Part shown: positions 36,836 to 49,834 of the stretch, one piece after another | Position numbering within the stretch: position 1 is the first letter of the stretch | How the letters are laid out: each line of letters begins with the position of its first letter | DNA from: Eutrigla gurnardus | Taxonomy: Eukaryota > Chordata > Actinopteri > Perciformes > Triglidae | Assembly: GCA_963514095.1 (NCBI GenBank) | Contig: OY741277.1 | Coordinates: forward strand, 11,961,137 to 12,025,136 | Reading direction: 5' to 3' | DNA length: 64,000 nt | Notes under the pieces: model-generated | Told to the model about the DNA's origin: nothing | Seen by the model: the letters and a program-made list of their open reading frames with translations, nothing else | Databases searched by the model: none | Made by a program: the position numbers and the translations under genes

Positions 36836-38935
36836 AATCCCTGATCACAGCCACGTGGTTCTCCAGGCTATTTCTCCCAAGCTAAGCTTATTCCTCCTCT
36901 TTAATCCCGCAGCAATCACAGCAACAATGCCAAGCGCCGGTTCATAGACGCAGACAGAAATCTATTAACTATGATCAGCTCAACAAAAAAAAAAAAAACC
37001 CCGATAAGCACTGCTAATGAATCCAGCACATTCAGCTCCGCGCTGTGTGCTGGTGATAGTTATTTCATTGGATCATCAATAATGTGTAAGATGGAAAATC
37101 AACACGAGTGCCAGTGATGGATAAGGCGGTTCGCGATGTAGCGAACGGGGGCCTCTCATTCGCACGGGAGTGAGATTCCCATTTTCTGTAGAAGAAAACG
37201 ACACGCGTCCTCTTCAGTTCAAACTGATGAAATCTTAAACGCACAGAAAAGCGTGAGTGCAGGCCGGGGATGCTGCGAGTGTCCTCCGTCAAAGCGGAGG
37301 CAGTCGCTCTGATAAATGGGGTCGATATCCGACCCTGATTATCAGATTATCAGCCACTCAGTGTGGTCCGCCTCTGATTTAAATGCTGGTTCCAGCTTCT
37401 GCACAGCTGTTGAAATTATTATCTATTAGTACAACTTCTAGTAGCGGTGATAGCATTACACACTGCTTTGCTCTTATTCAAGCATTAAGAATAGCTTCAA
37501 TCCAACATTTTTGTATCGGTGACGAATAAAATGGTTTGTACGTTGAAAGTATTTAACAGTTAAGAATACTCTTATCGGAGGAGCAGGTGTTAAAATGTTT
37601 GCACTTCAGCTCCAAAAACATTTTCATCATCTTCTTTCGTCACAAAAATATTGAGAAATCCTCGTCATCACTGGCAGTGATCTCTGTGTGTTTCCTAGGA
37701 AGGCTGTTATGTCCATCATTGTAATTGCAAAACAGGTGCAGCCTTTGTTCTCGCTTCAACATTCAGCGCAGACTGGACTGTGTTTAGGCTCGTACTGTAC
37801 TGATTTTAATAACGTGTGTTTTGCATTAAGCCGTTAGTGTTAAACAATTGTGGGCATGTGCAAATGTGGTAATAATATTTATAATGTGGCCCTTTTGCGA
37901 TGCATATTGGAGAGAGAGAAAAAAATGGCTGCAGCTAATTAGCGTGGGTTGTTTCCTGACCTACATTCAGCTGGTGTTAACCCTGAAACATCTGTTAAAT
38001 AATTACAGTAAACAAAATAGACACATTTATTAGTAGTTTTTCATTTCCTTCGTTGACTTGTGAATGCTAATAAATGAACTGATAAAAAAGCATTTAGTCT
38101 ACTTTGCACAGCAGAGACGACGTTTCCTCAAGACTTGGTGATTGCAGCAGCAGCAGCATTTCCAGAACTAGACCTAGAATATGAGTAACTGTACTTGATT
38201 AAAGGTCAATGTTGCAGGCCTCCATAGATCTCTAATTCACTTCTCGTCTGAAAACATCCATCAAGCTTGGTTACTGGGAGGCATTCCATGATGTTTTTTC
38301 ATAATAATGGTAAAGTTTGATGATGATAAAACGCCAAACTATCGGCAGCTTTGAGCAAAATCATCAGACTGTGCAACAGTTGAGCCCTATGTAACACAAC
38401 TCCTGCACCACCATGGCCGAAGCCCCCCCACCACCACCACCACCAACAACTTTAACCCCTCTCCTATCTTAATCCTCCAATTACTACATCATTTTCTGTG
38501 GTTGTAATTTAAACAGCCATCATGCCTCACACTACCTGGACAGTGCTGCTCGGCTTGGCAGAGACTCCATTGATCCTTATGGGTGGGGAGGCTGCAGGTG
38601 TGACCCAAATAAGGGGATTAACTACCCACCTGTTTGCAAAGTTTCATGGAAACAGGCAAGAAGGTGTAAGGAATCAAGAACGGACATGTACACGTAATGG
38701 ATGCGTGTTCGGATGACCGTCACAGGAAATGTAAATTCTTTCTATCCCAGGCAGGGAGCAATATGTTTCCCATGGAGGGCTCATTTATAATTTAATCCCG
38801 TAGTTTGGTGTTTCTAGGCTAACACAGAGAGATTGCCCTTTCAGAATGGAAACCCCCACCATGCAGCCGGGAATCAATGCCGTCACCACAGAACAGACAC
38901 CAGACCCTCGTAGTATTTCTGCTTTTTGTTTCATA

Positions 38936-38955
38936 CCCCCCCCCCCCCCCCCCCC
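38936..38955. repeat. poly(C) run of about 20
   Basis: A homopolymer run, immediately followed by ATGC and a run of A. Length is likely polymorphic and prone to sequencing error. Confidence 0.85.
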
Positions 38956-41607
38956 ATGCAAAAAAAAAGGAACAGCTGCTAAAAAACTTGTTTGCTGCCT
39001 CTCTCCATAATCTAACCTCAATGTGCCACAGAACGTTATTTAAGCCTGTGATGCTTTCAAGTAGAAAGGATTGATACGGCCTAATAACGAGGAGGAGAAC
39101 ACACACATTACTCCGGCCCAACTGACTTTAACTGAGTGTCTGTATTGTAATTTATTGTCCTTTTTTCTCTCTCTCTCTTCATATTCACCCCAGCACAAAG
39201 CCACACGACGTTAACATGAGCAGTTTGGACGCAGATGAAGAAGTAGAGCCAAAGCAGAGTAGCAATTACACTCTAAAAAGGACTGAATGGATTCAATCTA
39301 AGACATAAGTATGCAACAAGCAACTAGCTGGCCCTGGAACCCTTCCAGACAGGAATTCCACAAGGTGCTGGAAACCACCCACGGAGACCTGGGTCCATGC
39401 GAACACATGTCCGAATTACATCAAAAAACAGGAGATCTGTGCACTTTTTCAGAACTCCCATTTTCCAGAACAGCAGAGATGCTAACCAGGAGATGCATCT
39501 GGACGAGAGGGAAGCTGCTTGTAAAAACGTCTTGCATATTAAGGCAGCGATCTTAAACCCAGTGTACGATTCTTAAACACGCATTTTTTCCATATCCACC
39601 ATCAGCAGGGCGACATTTGCATTCATTTGGGGTTGTGTTTCTGGCCACCTGAAGAATGCAGTGAACGTAATAAATGGTCGACACCAGCTCCTGAGGGAAA
39701 TATCAACACATAATAATCAAAAGAAACAAAAAATCCGTTATTTGTACTATTTTTTAAGATTTAAGATCACTGAGAGTGAAACAAAACAATCAAGTTGCCC
39801 GTGGTGGAAAATCAAAACAACAAAAAAGTTGCTTGATTGAACTGCAAAGTCAGGTGATGATGATAACACCCTTCACATTACACACAGTCATTTGATGCAC
39901 TGTTATTATATTTCTGCTGATAATAGCAGCTTTAATATTAGAGTAAGGGGCGTTCAGCAGAAGCAGTGAGTTAACAATGAGCCAAAAAACAAACAAAGGT
40001 TTGCTCCGTGACATTAAGTTAAAATAAAAAACTCCTGGTCTTTATAGCGTTGAGGTTGAACCCCCTCTCAGTTGGTGAAGGTAAATGACTATGTCCATGG
40101 TGAAAAGGCACAAGGCAGTAATGAGTAATGAAAACAGCCGAGTTAGTGCTGCCATTCAGTAAAGGGCCTGCTGCTGTGGAATGTGAGGCGCCATTCATTC
40201 ACATGGGTTAAAAATGCATTTCTGCCACCACAAAGCCCTGCCTTGTCCTCATTGTTTATCACCACACCAATAAAACACTTCTACATTCTGAACGGAGAAG
40301 ATAAAAAAAAATGAAATTGCTAATTTTGCTCCTACAGATACAGGAGGGGGGAAAGGGTGGGGGGGATGGGGGGTGAAGTCCCCCCACCCAAAAAAAAGAA
40401 AAAAGGTCTTTGAAGGAGATAAACAGTCACGGCACAGTTGAAAGTTTGATCACGATAAGCACAGGGATGGAAAAGTAAGCATACAAGCGGCTTACAAAAG
40501 ACAAACAGTCCTATTGACAAAAGCTGAATGTATACAGCACTTATTCACTGTATAAAAGAGACACAAGCAAACACAACAAGCTTCACTCAAGTCATGTGTG
40601 AGCTCTCGAGGGATCCGTTTGTGAATATGAGGTGACAGGCTCTCTGTTAAAAAAAAAAAAAAGAACCATTTGTATTAGTCAGCCAGTGGCCACGATATGT
40701 CACATTTAAACATAGGTCATGTTCCTCTGGCCTTGCTTAATAACAACGCTCAACAAGTCATTGCACACATGACAGTGTTTGGACACTCGTGTGACATAAC
40801 TGTAGACAGAAGAATACTCCCACGTTGTGGCTTTTCCCTCGAAACAAAAACAAAAAAACAAGACCTGTTGTTCCAAAGTAATCAATTAAAGGTCCAGAAA
40901 TCAAGCATTTATTTCCATTTCTCCCTGCAGCGTCATAGAATAAATGTGTTTACCTTCTGTTGCTGGTACTATTCATTGGTTGGAGGACAGGTGGCGCTTT
41001 TAAGGACTATTCATTATCTAACAGTCAATTTGAGGAAGTAGGATCATTTGTTGCCGTACTGTGTTGTACTCGCTGGTATAAACCACAGAGTGAGGCTGAA
41101 GGCTGGAGGAGAAATGTTTAACATAATGTCTGAAATCTGACATAGGGTAGACAATGTAATCCTGTCTGCAAAACAACGCTGTCTCCCTCCCTCCCTCCCT
41201 TCCTTCTCTCCCTCCCTCCCTCCTCTCCATCTCTTTCTGTGTGAGACCTCGCTCAGAAGAAAATACCGTTTCTTTATACGAGTAGAGAGAAAAACAAGTA
41301 GACCACAGAAAGACGATATCAAAGGAGAGGAGGGGGGAAATGCTGTCAAGTACAGAAAGCTCACAGTTTGATGATCGCATGCACACTGGGAAGCTCAAAA
41401 GATAATTACTGCAATACCAAACGGAATACAATGCTCATATCACCAAGTACTGAAAAAGAAAAAAAGTTGTGTGTGTGTGTGCGTGTGTGTGTGTGTGTGT
41501 GTGCCTGTGTGTGCCTGCCCTACAGTCTACTAAACTTTAGAAGACAATGCCTGTTTTTTTCTTTCCCTTTAACGACAGACAACATGGAAGTGAGCATGTT
41601 TTGACAC

Positions 41608-41644
41608 ACGTGCGCGCGCACGTACACGCAGCCGCGCGCTGTCT

Positions 41645-41701
<57 letters not shown>
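41608..41701. repeat. CG-rich palindrome and (CT)n array
   Basis: ACGTGCGCGCGCACGT at 41608-41623 is a perfect 16-base palindrome of alternating purine and pyrimidine. A CT array of about 27 units follows at 41646-41701. Confidence 0.9.
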
Positions 41702-41703
<2 letters not shown>

Positions 41704-42619
41704 ACTGCAAACTATGCGTTTACATAACTATCTCCTGTGATACTCCAGCCGGCCCCTGAGGGAGGGTCACTGTGCCAATCATATAATGTCCCTATAATAA
41801 ACCCGCAGTAGGTCGCTCTAATGTTTAATAGCTTTCATTGCGACCTTGATTGATTCCTGCTCCTATTATCACCTTGTGTTATGGCTATAATTCTCCACTT
41901 AGCGGCTCCAGCTGCTGGTTAGTGAGTTCACAGCGCTCTTCTGCTACTTTATAACATTGTTGTATCACTATACAAATCCCTGTAAGAACTTAATTCCGCC
42001 TGTTATTGGCACAGCAGCCCTCCTACGTGTAACCTGTGATCACTGAGGCTCTTTCTTTCTTTCGCTGTGTTATCAGTCACACATTCCTCAAAATGACCCT
42101 TATCTCCATTGTAGCACATGTACTTTTGCTGGCCGTGTCTTAATCAGTCCCCCATTCTACGCTCTCGAGGGGAACGAGAATGTGGATAAAAAAAAAAAGA
42201 ATAAAATAAAAAAAAGAAACAGAGTCTGTATTGATAGCCGAAGATTGTTGCGCTCGCAACAGCCCGACGAACGCTCCCAAAACAACAAACAATGATAATT
42301 ACATACAGTCACTTCCTTACCAGTTAAAACACCGCTGAGCTCAAACCCTCACACACTCTCACAGAGAAGAAAAAGGGGTGACCGGTGCAGCTCTCCGAAA
42401 GCAAATAATAATAATTAAAAAAAAAAAAAAAAAAAAGAGTCCAGATCCGACACAGATAGACTGAGTCTCCCAGCGCTGGACTGACAACAGCGACCCGAGG
42501 TTCAACTCTGCAAAAACAATCGCGTGGAATTATTATGATCTCTGGCGAATTCCTATCTCCTTGTGTTATAGAACAGTACAGGTTCCTCTCTCTCCCTCTC
42601 CCCTCGCTGTTTCTCTACG

Positions 42620-42628
42620 TCTCTCTAC

Positions 42629-42661
<33 letters not shown>
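42620..42661. repeat. (CT)n microsatellite
   Basis: A pure CT array of about 20 units in the predicted first intron. Confidence 0.9.
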
Positions 42662-42662
<1 letters not shown>

Positions 42663-43736
42663 TGTCTCTTGTCGTTTCACAGGCGTTGCCTTCAGGTGTA
42701 TCGGAAATATCGCGACTCCGAGCTAAAAACGAATGTTATGCAGTCTTAATATATAATATGTATAATGCTTATACATGCAGTAGTCAGTGAGTCATATCGG
42801 ATATCTACCGAGCCTATGTGTCATTAATTTAGATGAAGAGGGTGGGTATTGTGGGATAGTGGGTGTGTTAATAGTCTGCTATGATAAGGAACTGGTATTT
42901 CACGCAGGGCTAAGCTACACTGTGCTGGTAATAGAGTTGATATGATTAGTGGATTAATTGACCTGTCAGACAAAATTAATATGAAACTATGTTTTAACAG
43001 GAGGGGAAAAAAAACAAAACATTTGCTCAAATGTGCTACTCTGTGCTGTTGACTGACAGACTGTTGATCTAACAAGATATTTGAAGACACTTATTTTGGA
43101 CTCTGGGAAATGTTCTTTATTTTCTGACATGTTAGAGACTAATTGATGAATAGAGGAAATAATTAAGTTATAGTTGTTAATTAGCTATATTTTAATAGTA
43201 TATGTAAATCAACATGGTACACATGACAGACAATTTTAATTATGATTCAAATATAATAGTTTGTTACTTTGCTAGTGCATTTATTGTGGAGACAATCCTA
43301 CTTTTTAACACAATGACATTGATTGATCTGTCCCCACTCCATTTCCCACAATTCCCTCATCTATAAGGAAGCGCAATAGGTGGGCTCATACAGATGGTCT
43401 TGTGATAAAAACGCATGTGATCATGTCGCAGTAGAGAGAATACAGCTTAATTTCCCCGTCAGACACGACGAGGAGGGTGTTTCTGCTCAAACTAGTGCAA
43501 TTCAATCACGGAAATGGGGGAGTTTGGAGTTTATGGGAGCACCTGAACGCACCGCGAATGGAAAGAAGCCCTGTGTGAAAAAGCGAGGACAAGATCGAGG
43601 GCGAGAAAAAAAAGGAGAAGCAGAAAAGTTTGTCCCCGCAGTGTATAGTCCCTGTCCCCCAAACCTCAGTCCGCCACACGTTTCACTGTGTCTTTGTTTC
43701 ATTCATGTCTCCAGCGCTTCCTATCAGCTGCTCTGT

Positions 43737-43738
<2 letters not shown>

Positions 43739-43822
<84 letters not shown>

Positions 43823-43925
43823 TTAGTCAGAAGAGAAGCTGAACAATTGTCCCCATTTCACCAGCCACACACACACACACACATACACACGCGCGCGCGC
43901 GCACACACACACATACATATACATG
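43739..43925. repeat. GT array followed by CA/CG alternating tract
   Basis: A GT array (43739-43822 with GC steps) is followed after about 45 bases by CA, a pure GC alternation near 43889-43901, and CA again. The entire tract is alternating purine-pyrimidine DNA. Confidence 0.9.
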
Positions 43926-44278
43926 CGCACTAGTTTCACTAGTTTTTCGTGCGTAAACAGACACGGAGCAGATAACACTATCTGTGATCGGGTTGCATAC
44001 TTTCTGTTACCCGCACAGCCTCGTTCTGGTAGTCACCTGTATGTACACGTCCGATAATGGAGTTAAAGAGAAAACGTCACTCACTCGGACTGTCTTGCAC
44101 TGAGACCCCCCCTCCCCGGCTGCGTCCCTGTATCAGTTTAATCCCATTGTGTCCCTTTACCATAACAGCAGGCTCACATCCTGTAGGTGCATCATCATTT
44201 GGGAGACAAAAAAAAAAAAAGTTCCACGCACCCCTCCCCCTCCCTTCACTCCTTTACTCCACATGCTTCCGCCCACCT

Positions 44279-44280
<2 letters not shown>

Positions 44281-44324
<44 letters not shown>
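44281..44324. repeat. (CA)n microsatellite
   Basis: A CA array of about 21 units, about 1 kb downstream of the putative znf516 first exon in gene direction. Confidence 0.9.
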
Positions 44325-44325
<1 letters not shown>

Positions 44326-45246
44326 CATGCAGATGAGTTGTGAGTGGCTTGAATTGACGCAGAGATTCTAAAAAAGAAGAAGAAATAACGCGACACGTTG
44401 AGATCTTCCAGTGGTTTCAGATCCTCATATTAACGTGACGTGAAGAACACTTCCGGCTGCTGGCACCTGTGCCTTGCTCAGTGGCAGTCGTGTCATGTCT
44501 ATTAGCCTATGTAGGACACGGCTTCCTAATATGGATATACCCCCCCCCCCCCCCTCCTTTACCCCTACCTAACGTCCACATCCACCCTGCGTGTCCGAGT
44601 GAATAAAACAATCATTTAAAAAAAGAAGAGGAAAAGCTGTTCATCCATCTCATGTTTTTTTTTTTTTTTACATTGAGCTCCTATTTAAAATAAAAACAAA
44701 TCTACTCGCACTTTTATTGTTGCCACATAATAATGTGTGTGTCCGGTGCTGCGGCGGTTAGAGTGTGTTGTCCAAAAAAAAAAAAAAAACTCAAGGAAGA
44801 GATGAGTGTGTGTATGGTCGGTGAGCCGGTGGAAAGTTTGCTTAACCTCAGGGATGTTGGCAGTGCTGCCACTCTCAGTCAAGTCCTACATTTCTTATTT
44901 GAATAGCCGACTTCATGCAGTCATTATGTATGATGACTCACATATAAGTATAATTAAACTGCTCTACAATTGTAGTCTATCGCGTAAGCATATGAATAGT
45001 GGAAAGTGTCATTTTTTCCCAACACACTTCTGCCTCTATTGCCATGAAATGATCCAACGACAGTCATGCAATATATAATGTTTCTTTCTTTAATCAGCCA
45101 CTACACCCTTGCCTGCATGTAACCTATTTATACATCAAGATCCGACAATCGCCTTCCACCTCCAGCCCATCCGGAGCAGCACGAGGTGGGCAGCGAGACC
45201 CCGCAGACGCGTCTAAAAACGGGAGAGAAATCAGAGATCTGCGTAC

Positions 45247-45450
45247 CTGATTTATCCACAAGAATAATCCAGGGTGACTTCAAGAAGCGCAGACAATCCC
45301 AAAGGTGAAAGCATGCTCTTTGCAGTGTGTGCTGAAGTGCATGATTGAGTAGGTCGAGTCCACTCTGTCCCGCGGCGGGGGGGTGAGGTGAGGTGAGCGG
45401 GGGATTTCTTTCCGCTACTATTCGCTCATCGCCGACGGGTTTCGAGCTGA
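45247..45450 (-). other. znf516: putative untranslated first exon of znf516
   Basis: In the minus direction the sequence ends ATAAATCAG|GTACGC, a near-ideal donor (exon end 45247), just downstream of the CpG-rich block. No long coding frame crosses it, which fits a 5'UTR exon. The upstream limit (transcription start) is a guess. Confidence 0.45.
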
Positions 45451-45466
45451 AGACGAACGCGTGAAC

Positions 45467-45474
45467 TCACGTGA
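45467..45474. promoter_or_regulatory. TCACGTGA E-box
   Basis: A perfect palindrome of the type bound by USF and by MITF/TFE-family bHLH-ZIP proteins, placed in the CpG-rich putative promoter about 220 bases upstream of the predicted first-exon donor. Confidence 0.5.
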
Positions 45475-46776
45475 TGGGTTTTAACGGCGGCGACGACTTT
45501 CATGAAAATACCAGCCCGGTGTTTCCCCCCCTCCCCGTGCGCGCGCTCTGGATTTCCCGACACCACTTTTCCGCGGCCGAATGGTTCCTCCCGCATTAAA
45601 TGGAACTATCTGCTATTGTCTCATCAGCGAAAAGTTGTTGATGCTGCTCGGGACTCAAAAAAAAAAAAAAAAAAAAGTGCGAGAATGTCCACCGTGTTGA
45701 CTTATTCTGACTCATGGTGTCAATGCAAAACCAATGTATTTGATGGCAGAGATGTAATGTAACTCTTGGTCATTATACAGATACAGATCGCGTTCATCCA
45801 CCTTGTTGCACCACCCAGTTTCAAAAAGGGGGGGGGGGATATTCATGTCTATGACACCGTATCTCTTATTTCCAAGGAAATGTTAGGATTCAATAACTTC
45901 TTTCGGTTGTGGAAGCTGGGGAAGCCCACTCACTTCAATGGAATGAAACAATGTGCATTTGTCCTGCTTATTACTGGCACAGTTCCCCCTGTTTTTGATA
46001 CAAATGGATGACTGCTTCATTTTCAGTCAAGCAGGTTCTCAGTCCTGTTCTGCCTGACAATTACAAAGAAAATGACAAATCAACAACCAAAGGTCACTCC
46101 AAGCTAAGTTAATGACATAATAACCGTATAACTGCAAGTGTTACAACGTACATTGCTGTTATAGTTGTGGATCTAATGTTACTTCGCTTGTGCTCTACTT
46201 TTTTTTTAAATCAGCCTTGGAAAGAACAAAATCAGTTGATTAATTTGTGTCAACAAGCTGAGTAAATGCCAGGTAAAAAAAAAAAAGGTTTAAAGTGAAC
46301 TTCCTTGCAGGACTGGAAAAGCTAGAAAAGCATGACAAGTAAATGTGATAACCCAGTGGTGTAGAGATGTTTGGACAATGGTGGTTATTCAGACAGTAAT
46401 TGTGATTATGCACTACTGTGGATCGGTGTCTTTTGTGATACTTTTGTAACGTTTGTCCCTATCCGCACGTATCGAACATATCACATATTATTTTCCCCAG
46501 GCATTAAGAGCACAACGCTGTACAGGTTGTTATTATTATTTTTTTATGCTGCTGTTTAAAAGACCTCCAGTTGTATTGTGTGCTGGAGTCATGTGTAATA
46601 ACTGTCACTCCACAGTGTTGTTGTGGGTGTTGCAGAGGTCAGGCTTGTTTGCTCAGCATGCGAGCAGTGAGAGGGAGCCATGTTGCTGACTGGTGATGAA
46701 CCAGCGAGTTAAGACACACAGACATCTTCAGACTGCAGTGAACAGTCTTGGAATTGTGTGTGTATAGGAGTAGATA

Positions 46777-46824
<48 letters not shown>

Positions 46825-46843
46825 TATATATATATATATATAT
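46777..46843. repeat. (TA)n microsatellite
   Basis: TA arrays at 46777-46820 and about 46824-46843, separated by ACAG, followed by a short GATA repeat (ATAGATAGATAGATG). Confidence 0.95.
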
Positions 46844-47430
46844 TACATAGATAGATAGATGAAATCTGAAATCCATACACGGTGACCAATGAGTATCACA
46901 AGCATCCAAGTGCATTACTGCTTCCTCAACTGTAAGGAAGCGCACATGCAGATGAATATACAAGTCATTATATCCTTGATGACACATGACCTACTCAGCT
47001 GTACACACATGAGAAACACACTGATAGCCCCTCCAGCACACACACACACATACACACCCATATCTACTGAAACGAAGCGCTGCATTCTTGAAATGTGATC
47101 TACTCGCGCACCCGTGCACGCGCACGTGCACCTCCCTGCACACGCACTACGATATGTTTAACATGTAAAACACAGATACAAATATACATCATTTTGGGCT
47201 TTAAAAAAAAAAAGGTGTGACACTGTCACTGCTGAGGTTTCTTATTACATGCGTGGATTTGAAAGACATCTTCTCACACCCATGACTGTAATAACAAACA
47301 CACGAACATTGGTGATAGATTGAACAATGAACAGAACCTCCCTGCTCTCTCTCTCTCCCTGTAGTGTGTGAGTCACTATTCAGATACTTCCTGTTGTAAG
47401 AGAGCAGTCTTTAAAACAGCACCCCCCCCT

Positions 47431-47441
<11 letters not shown>

Positions 47442-47476
<35 letters not shown>
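47442..47476. repeat. (CT)n microsatellite
   Basis: A CT array of about 17 units, preceded by CCCTCT-type repeats. Confidence 0.9.
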
Positions 47477-47480
<4 letters not shown>

Positions 47481-47657
47481 CTCTCCATTCCTGCTTTCCA
47501 AGTCAGTGGGAATGTCAGGCCAAACACACACCAAGGTGTCCTCTCCCTCTCTCGCTCTCTTTTTCTCTCCGAACCAGTCGACAGAGAAGCCTCCCTGTCG
47601 TCGAACGCCCTTCAGTCTGCAGGTCACCCACTCAGCATTTTAAAATGCACCTCAGTT

Positions 47658-47675
47658 GGGGGGGGGGGGGGGGGG
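47658..47675. repeat. poly(G) run of about 18
   Basis: A homopolymer visible on the plus strand; the exact length is uncertain in any assembly. Confidence 0.85.
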
Positions 47676-47859
47676 CAGCGGTGCAAATGCATACAACAAT
47701 GCACACATGCATCCGTTTGCATGCTATTGCATGCATAGCGGCTTGTGCATGCGTGGCAGACACAAGTGCACACCTCAGGGCAGCTCTTATTATAGCTACC
47801 CAGGGTGCGCTTTGTTCTAGGCAGCATTGATTTACATTAGCGTGCATATTGCATGTTTG

Positions 47860-48210
47860 TGTTACCTGACTACAGGTTGAATCGCACTTAATGGAAGAAG
47901 GAAAATTAATAAGTCATATGCTAATGCCGCTTGAGGGCCAGCGCTAGCAAAGTTATAACTGTAAGGCAAATCATCATCCCCATTTGTCCCTCCTATTATT
48001 ACGTTAAAAACACAATTTAAATATATCATAATATTTGGGCCCCGACTTTCCCCTCAATAAAGCCAATCCTCTCTTGTGTTGTTGTGGAGCAGCACGAGTG
48101 TTGGGTACGCAGCTATCACAAGCCTTCTCCTGTGACTGACACCTTCAGCCCCCTTGTGCTCAATTAGCTTGTAGAGCATTAGCGACCGCATGCTAATTGT
48201 CAGCTGGCAA
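47860..48210. promoter_or_regulatory. candidate enhancer block with two ATGCTAAT octamers
   Basis: This is unique, non-repetitive sequence with two identical POU/homeodomain-type octamers at 47918-47925 and 48190-48197 and further TAAT cores. It lies about 2.5 kb upstream of the putative znf516 promoter. Conservation cannot be tested here. Confidence 0.35.
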
Positions 48211-49357
48211 AGGAGTGCAAGGAGAACCCTCAAGGAGATACCTCAGGGAGGAGGGGTGGAGGGTGTTTGGGCGGTGGTGGGGGGGTGCTTTGTTGCCTAA
48301 CCAGCCCATGAGCAAATACAATATCTCCGAGCAGCAGGAGGAAGCCCACATCTTGCCATTCTGTGTGAAATATTTATGGGATATCACATTACCTCTTTTG
48401 AATGTGACAAATTGTCTTTTTGGACTCTGATATACCTAACCTCTCTGAATTTAGTAGTTTTAGGTATGAAAAAGTAAATCTACATGCAGAATGCAAATGT
48501 TCTTCTTTGTTAATTGTGTGAAAATGGTGGCAGCTTTGTGCTCACGCGCTGCATCCGATTTGTCTTTCTTTCTCCTCAGGTGATATTTCAACGGGGACAA
48601 AGGTTTCCCAAATGAATGCGCATGGTCTCGAATTGAGAGGGACTGGGTTTCTTTCACCTCCTCATCGTCACAGGAGGAAGTGCAGCTCCCTCGCCTGCAC
48701 TCTCATTCTCTATCTTGTTGACTCAATCTGAAACAGCTTTTGGATCTCATCTATTTCCTGGTTACACGTCTCGCCTCCTCTCCTCTTTAAATTTTTCACA
48801 TCTCTCTCATTTTTTTTTGCCACCCCTCCCTCTACGCCTCTTCTTCTCTTTTTGACCACCTTTCCTTTCCATCTCATCAAATTCCATAGGGTGGGGAGGG
48901 GAAGTGAGGGTGGATCCACCCACATGAGTAATCATTCATGCTGTTTTTAGCGCCGTCGTTCTCAGCTGTGCCCCGCAACATTCACCTGCAGAACGCTCCC
49001 ACCATAAAATCGGAGACATAAAAAATGACAATACATCACAGTGCAATTGTCTCAAATTACGCCGATCATTGTTAATTCAGCGACAGCAGCAGCAGCAGGG
49101 AGGATGAAGATGAAGGCAAATGGCCGACTCCTGCTGTTGTTAGTTCAGGGTGTGTGGAGTGTTTAGCTGTGTGTAAGGCAGGGAGGGGTTGTTGAAAAGT
49201 CCTCTCCGTATGAAGGGAAGGTGACTGATTGAGAAGTCCCAGGTTGTGTTCAGTTGCTAATATAGTTATGTGGTGTAATCGTGCTGTAATAACATCATAA
49301 TCCCATCTGGAATGAGAAACGGTGGACTGTGTGCTGCAGTGATTGAGGCCATTTCCT

Positions 49358-49401
49358 GTATGTGTGTGTGTGTGTGTGTGTGGGGGTGTGTGTGTGTGTG
49401 T

Positions 49402-49452
<51 letters not shown>
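49358..49452. repeat. (GT)n microsatellite
   Basis: GT arrays with two short interruptions (GGGGGT and CTGT). Complementary CA arrays follow at 49621 and 49830. Confidence 0.95.
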
Positions 49453-49620
49453 TGTGGCAGTGCATTTTAAGCAGCGGTGACTGCAGGAGGCAGCCTGATG
49501 GATACAGGATCATACTGCAGAGCTCACATTGTCTTCAGTCCTCCTCCTCTTCCTCCTCCTTCACCCTCCCCTACTGTCTGCCTGCCTCTCAGCAGAATTA
49601 TCACTCTAAAACGCACACGT

Positions 49621-49673
<53 letters not shown>
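49621..49673. repeat. (CA)n microsatellite
   Basis: A CA array of about 26 units. Confidence 0.95.
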
Positions 49674-49677
<4 letters not shown>

Positions 49678-49812
49678 AGCCCTGAACACACACATGCAGG
49701 AGCAGCCACATGCAGGCATAAAGGCACATTCTGCGCATGAAAATCATGACACACTGAAAAAAATGCACAAGCTGATCGGCGGAGAGAACTGTCCAAAAGT
49801 GCTAACACAGAC

Positions 49813-49834
49813 CCCCCCCCCCCCCCCCCACACA

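Larger units (their letters stand above)
45160..45620 (-). promoter_or_regulatory. CpG-rich putative promoter of znf516
   Basis: CpG dinucleotides are dense here (CCGCGGCGGG, TCGCCGACGGG, AACGGCGGCGACGAC, GTGCGCGCGC), in contrast with the AT-rich flanks. A palindromic TCACGTGA E-box lies at 45467-45474. A strong minus-strand donor at 45247 fits a first exon starting in this block. No TATA box was seen. Being the only strong CpG cluster upstream of the coding exons, it is the best promoter candidate, but there is no transcript evidence. Confidence 0.55.

Noticed and set aside
41018..41431. 137-codon minus-strand frame
   Set aside because: Part of it translates a CCCT/GGGA repeat; no motif or exon structure is present.
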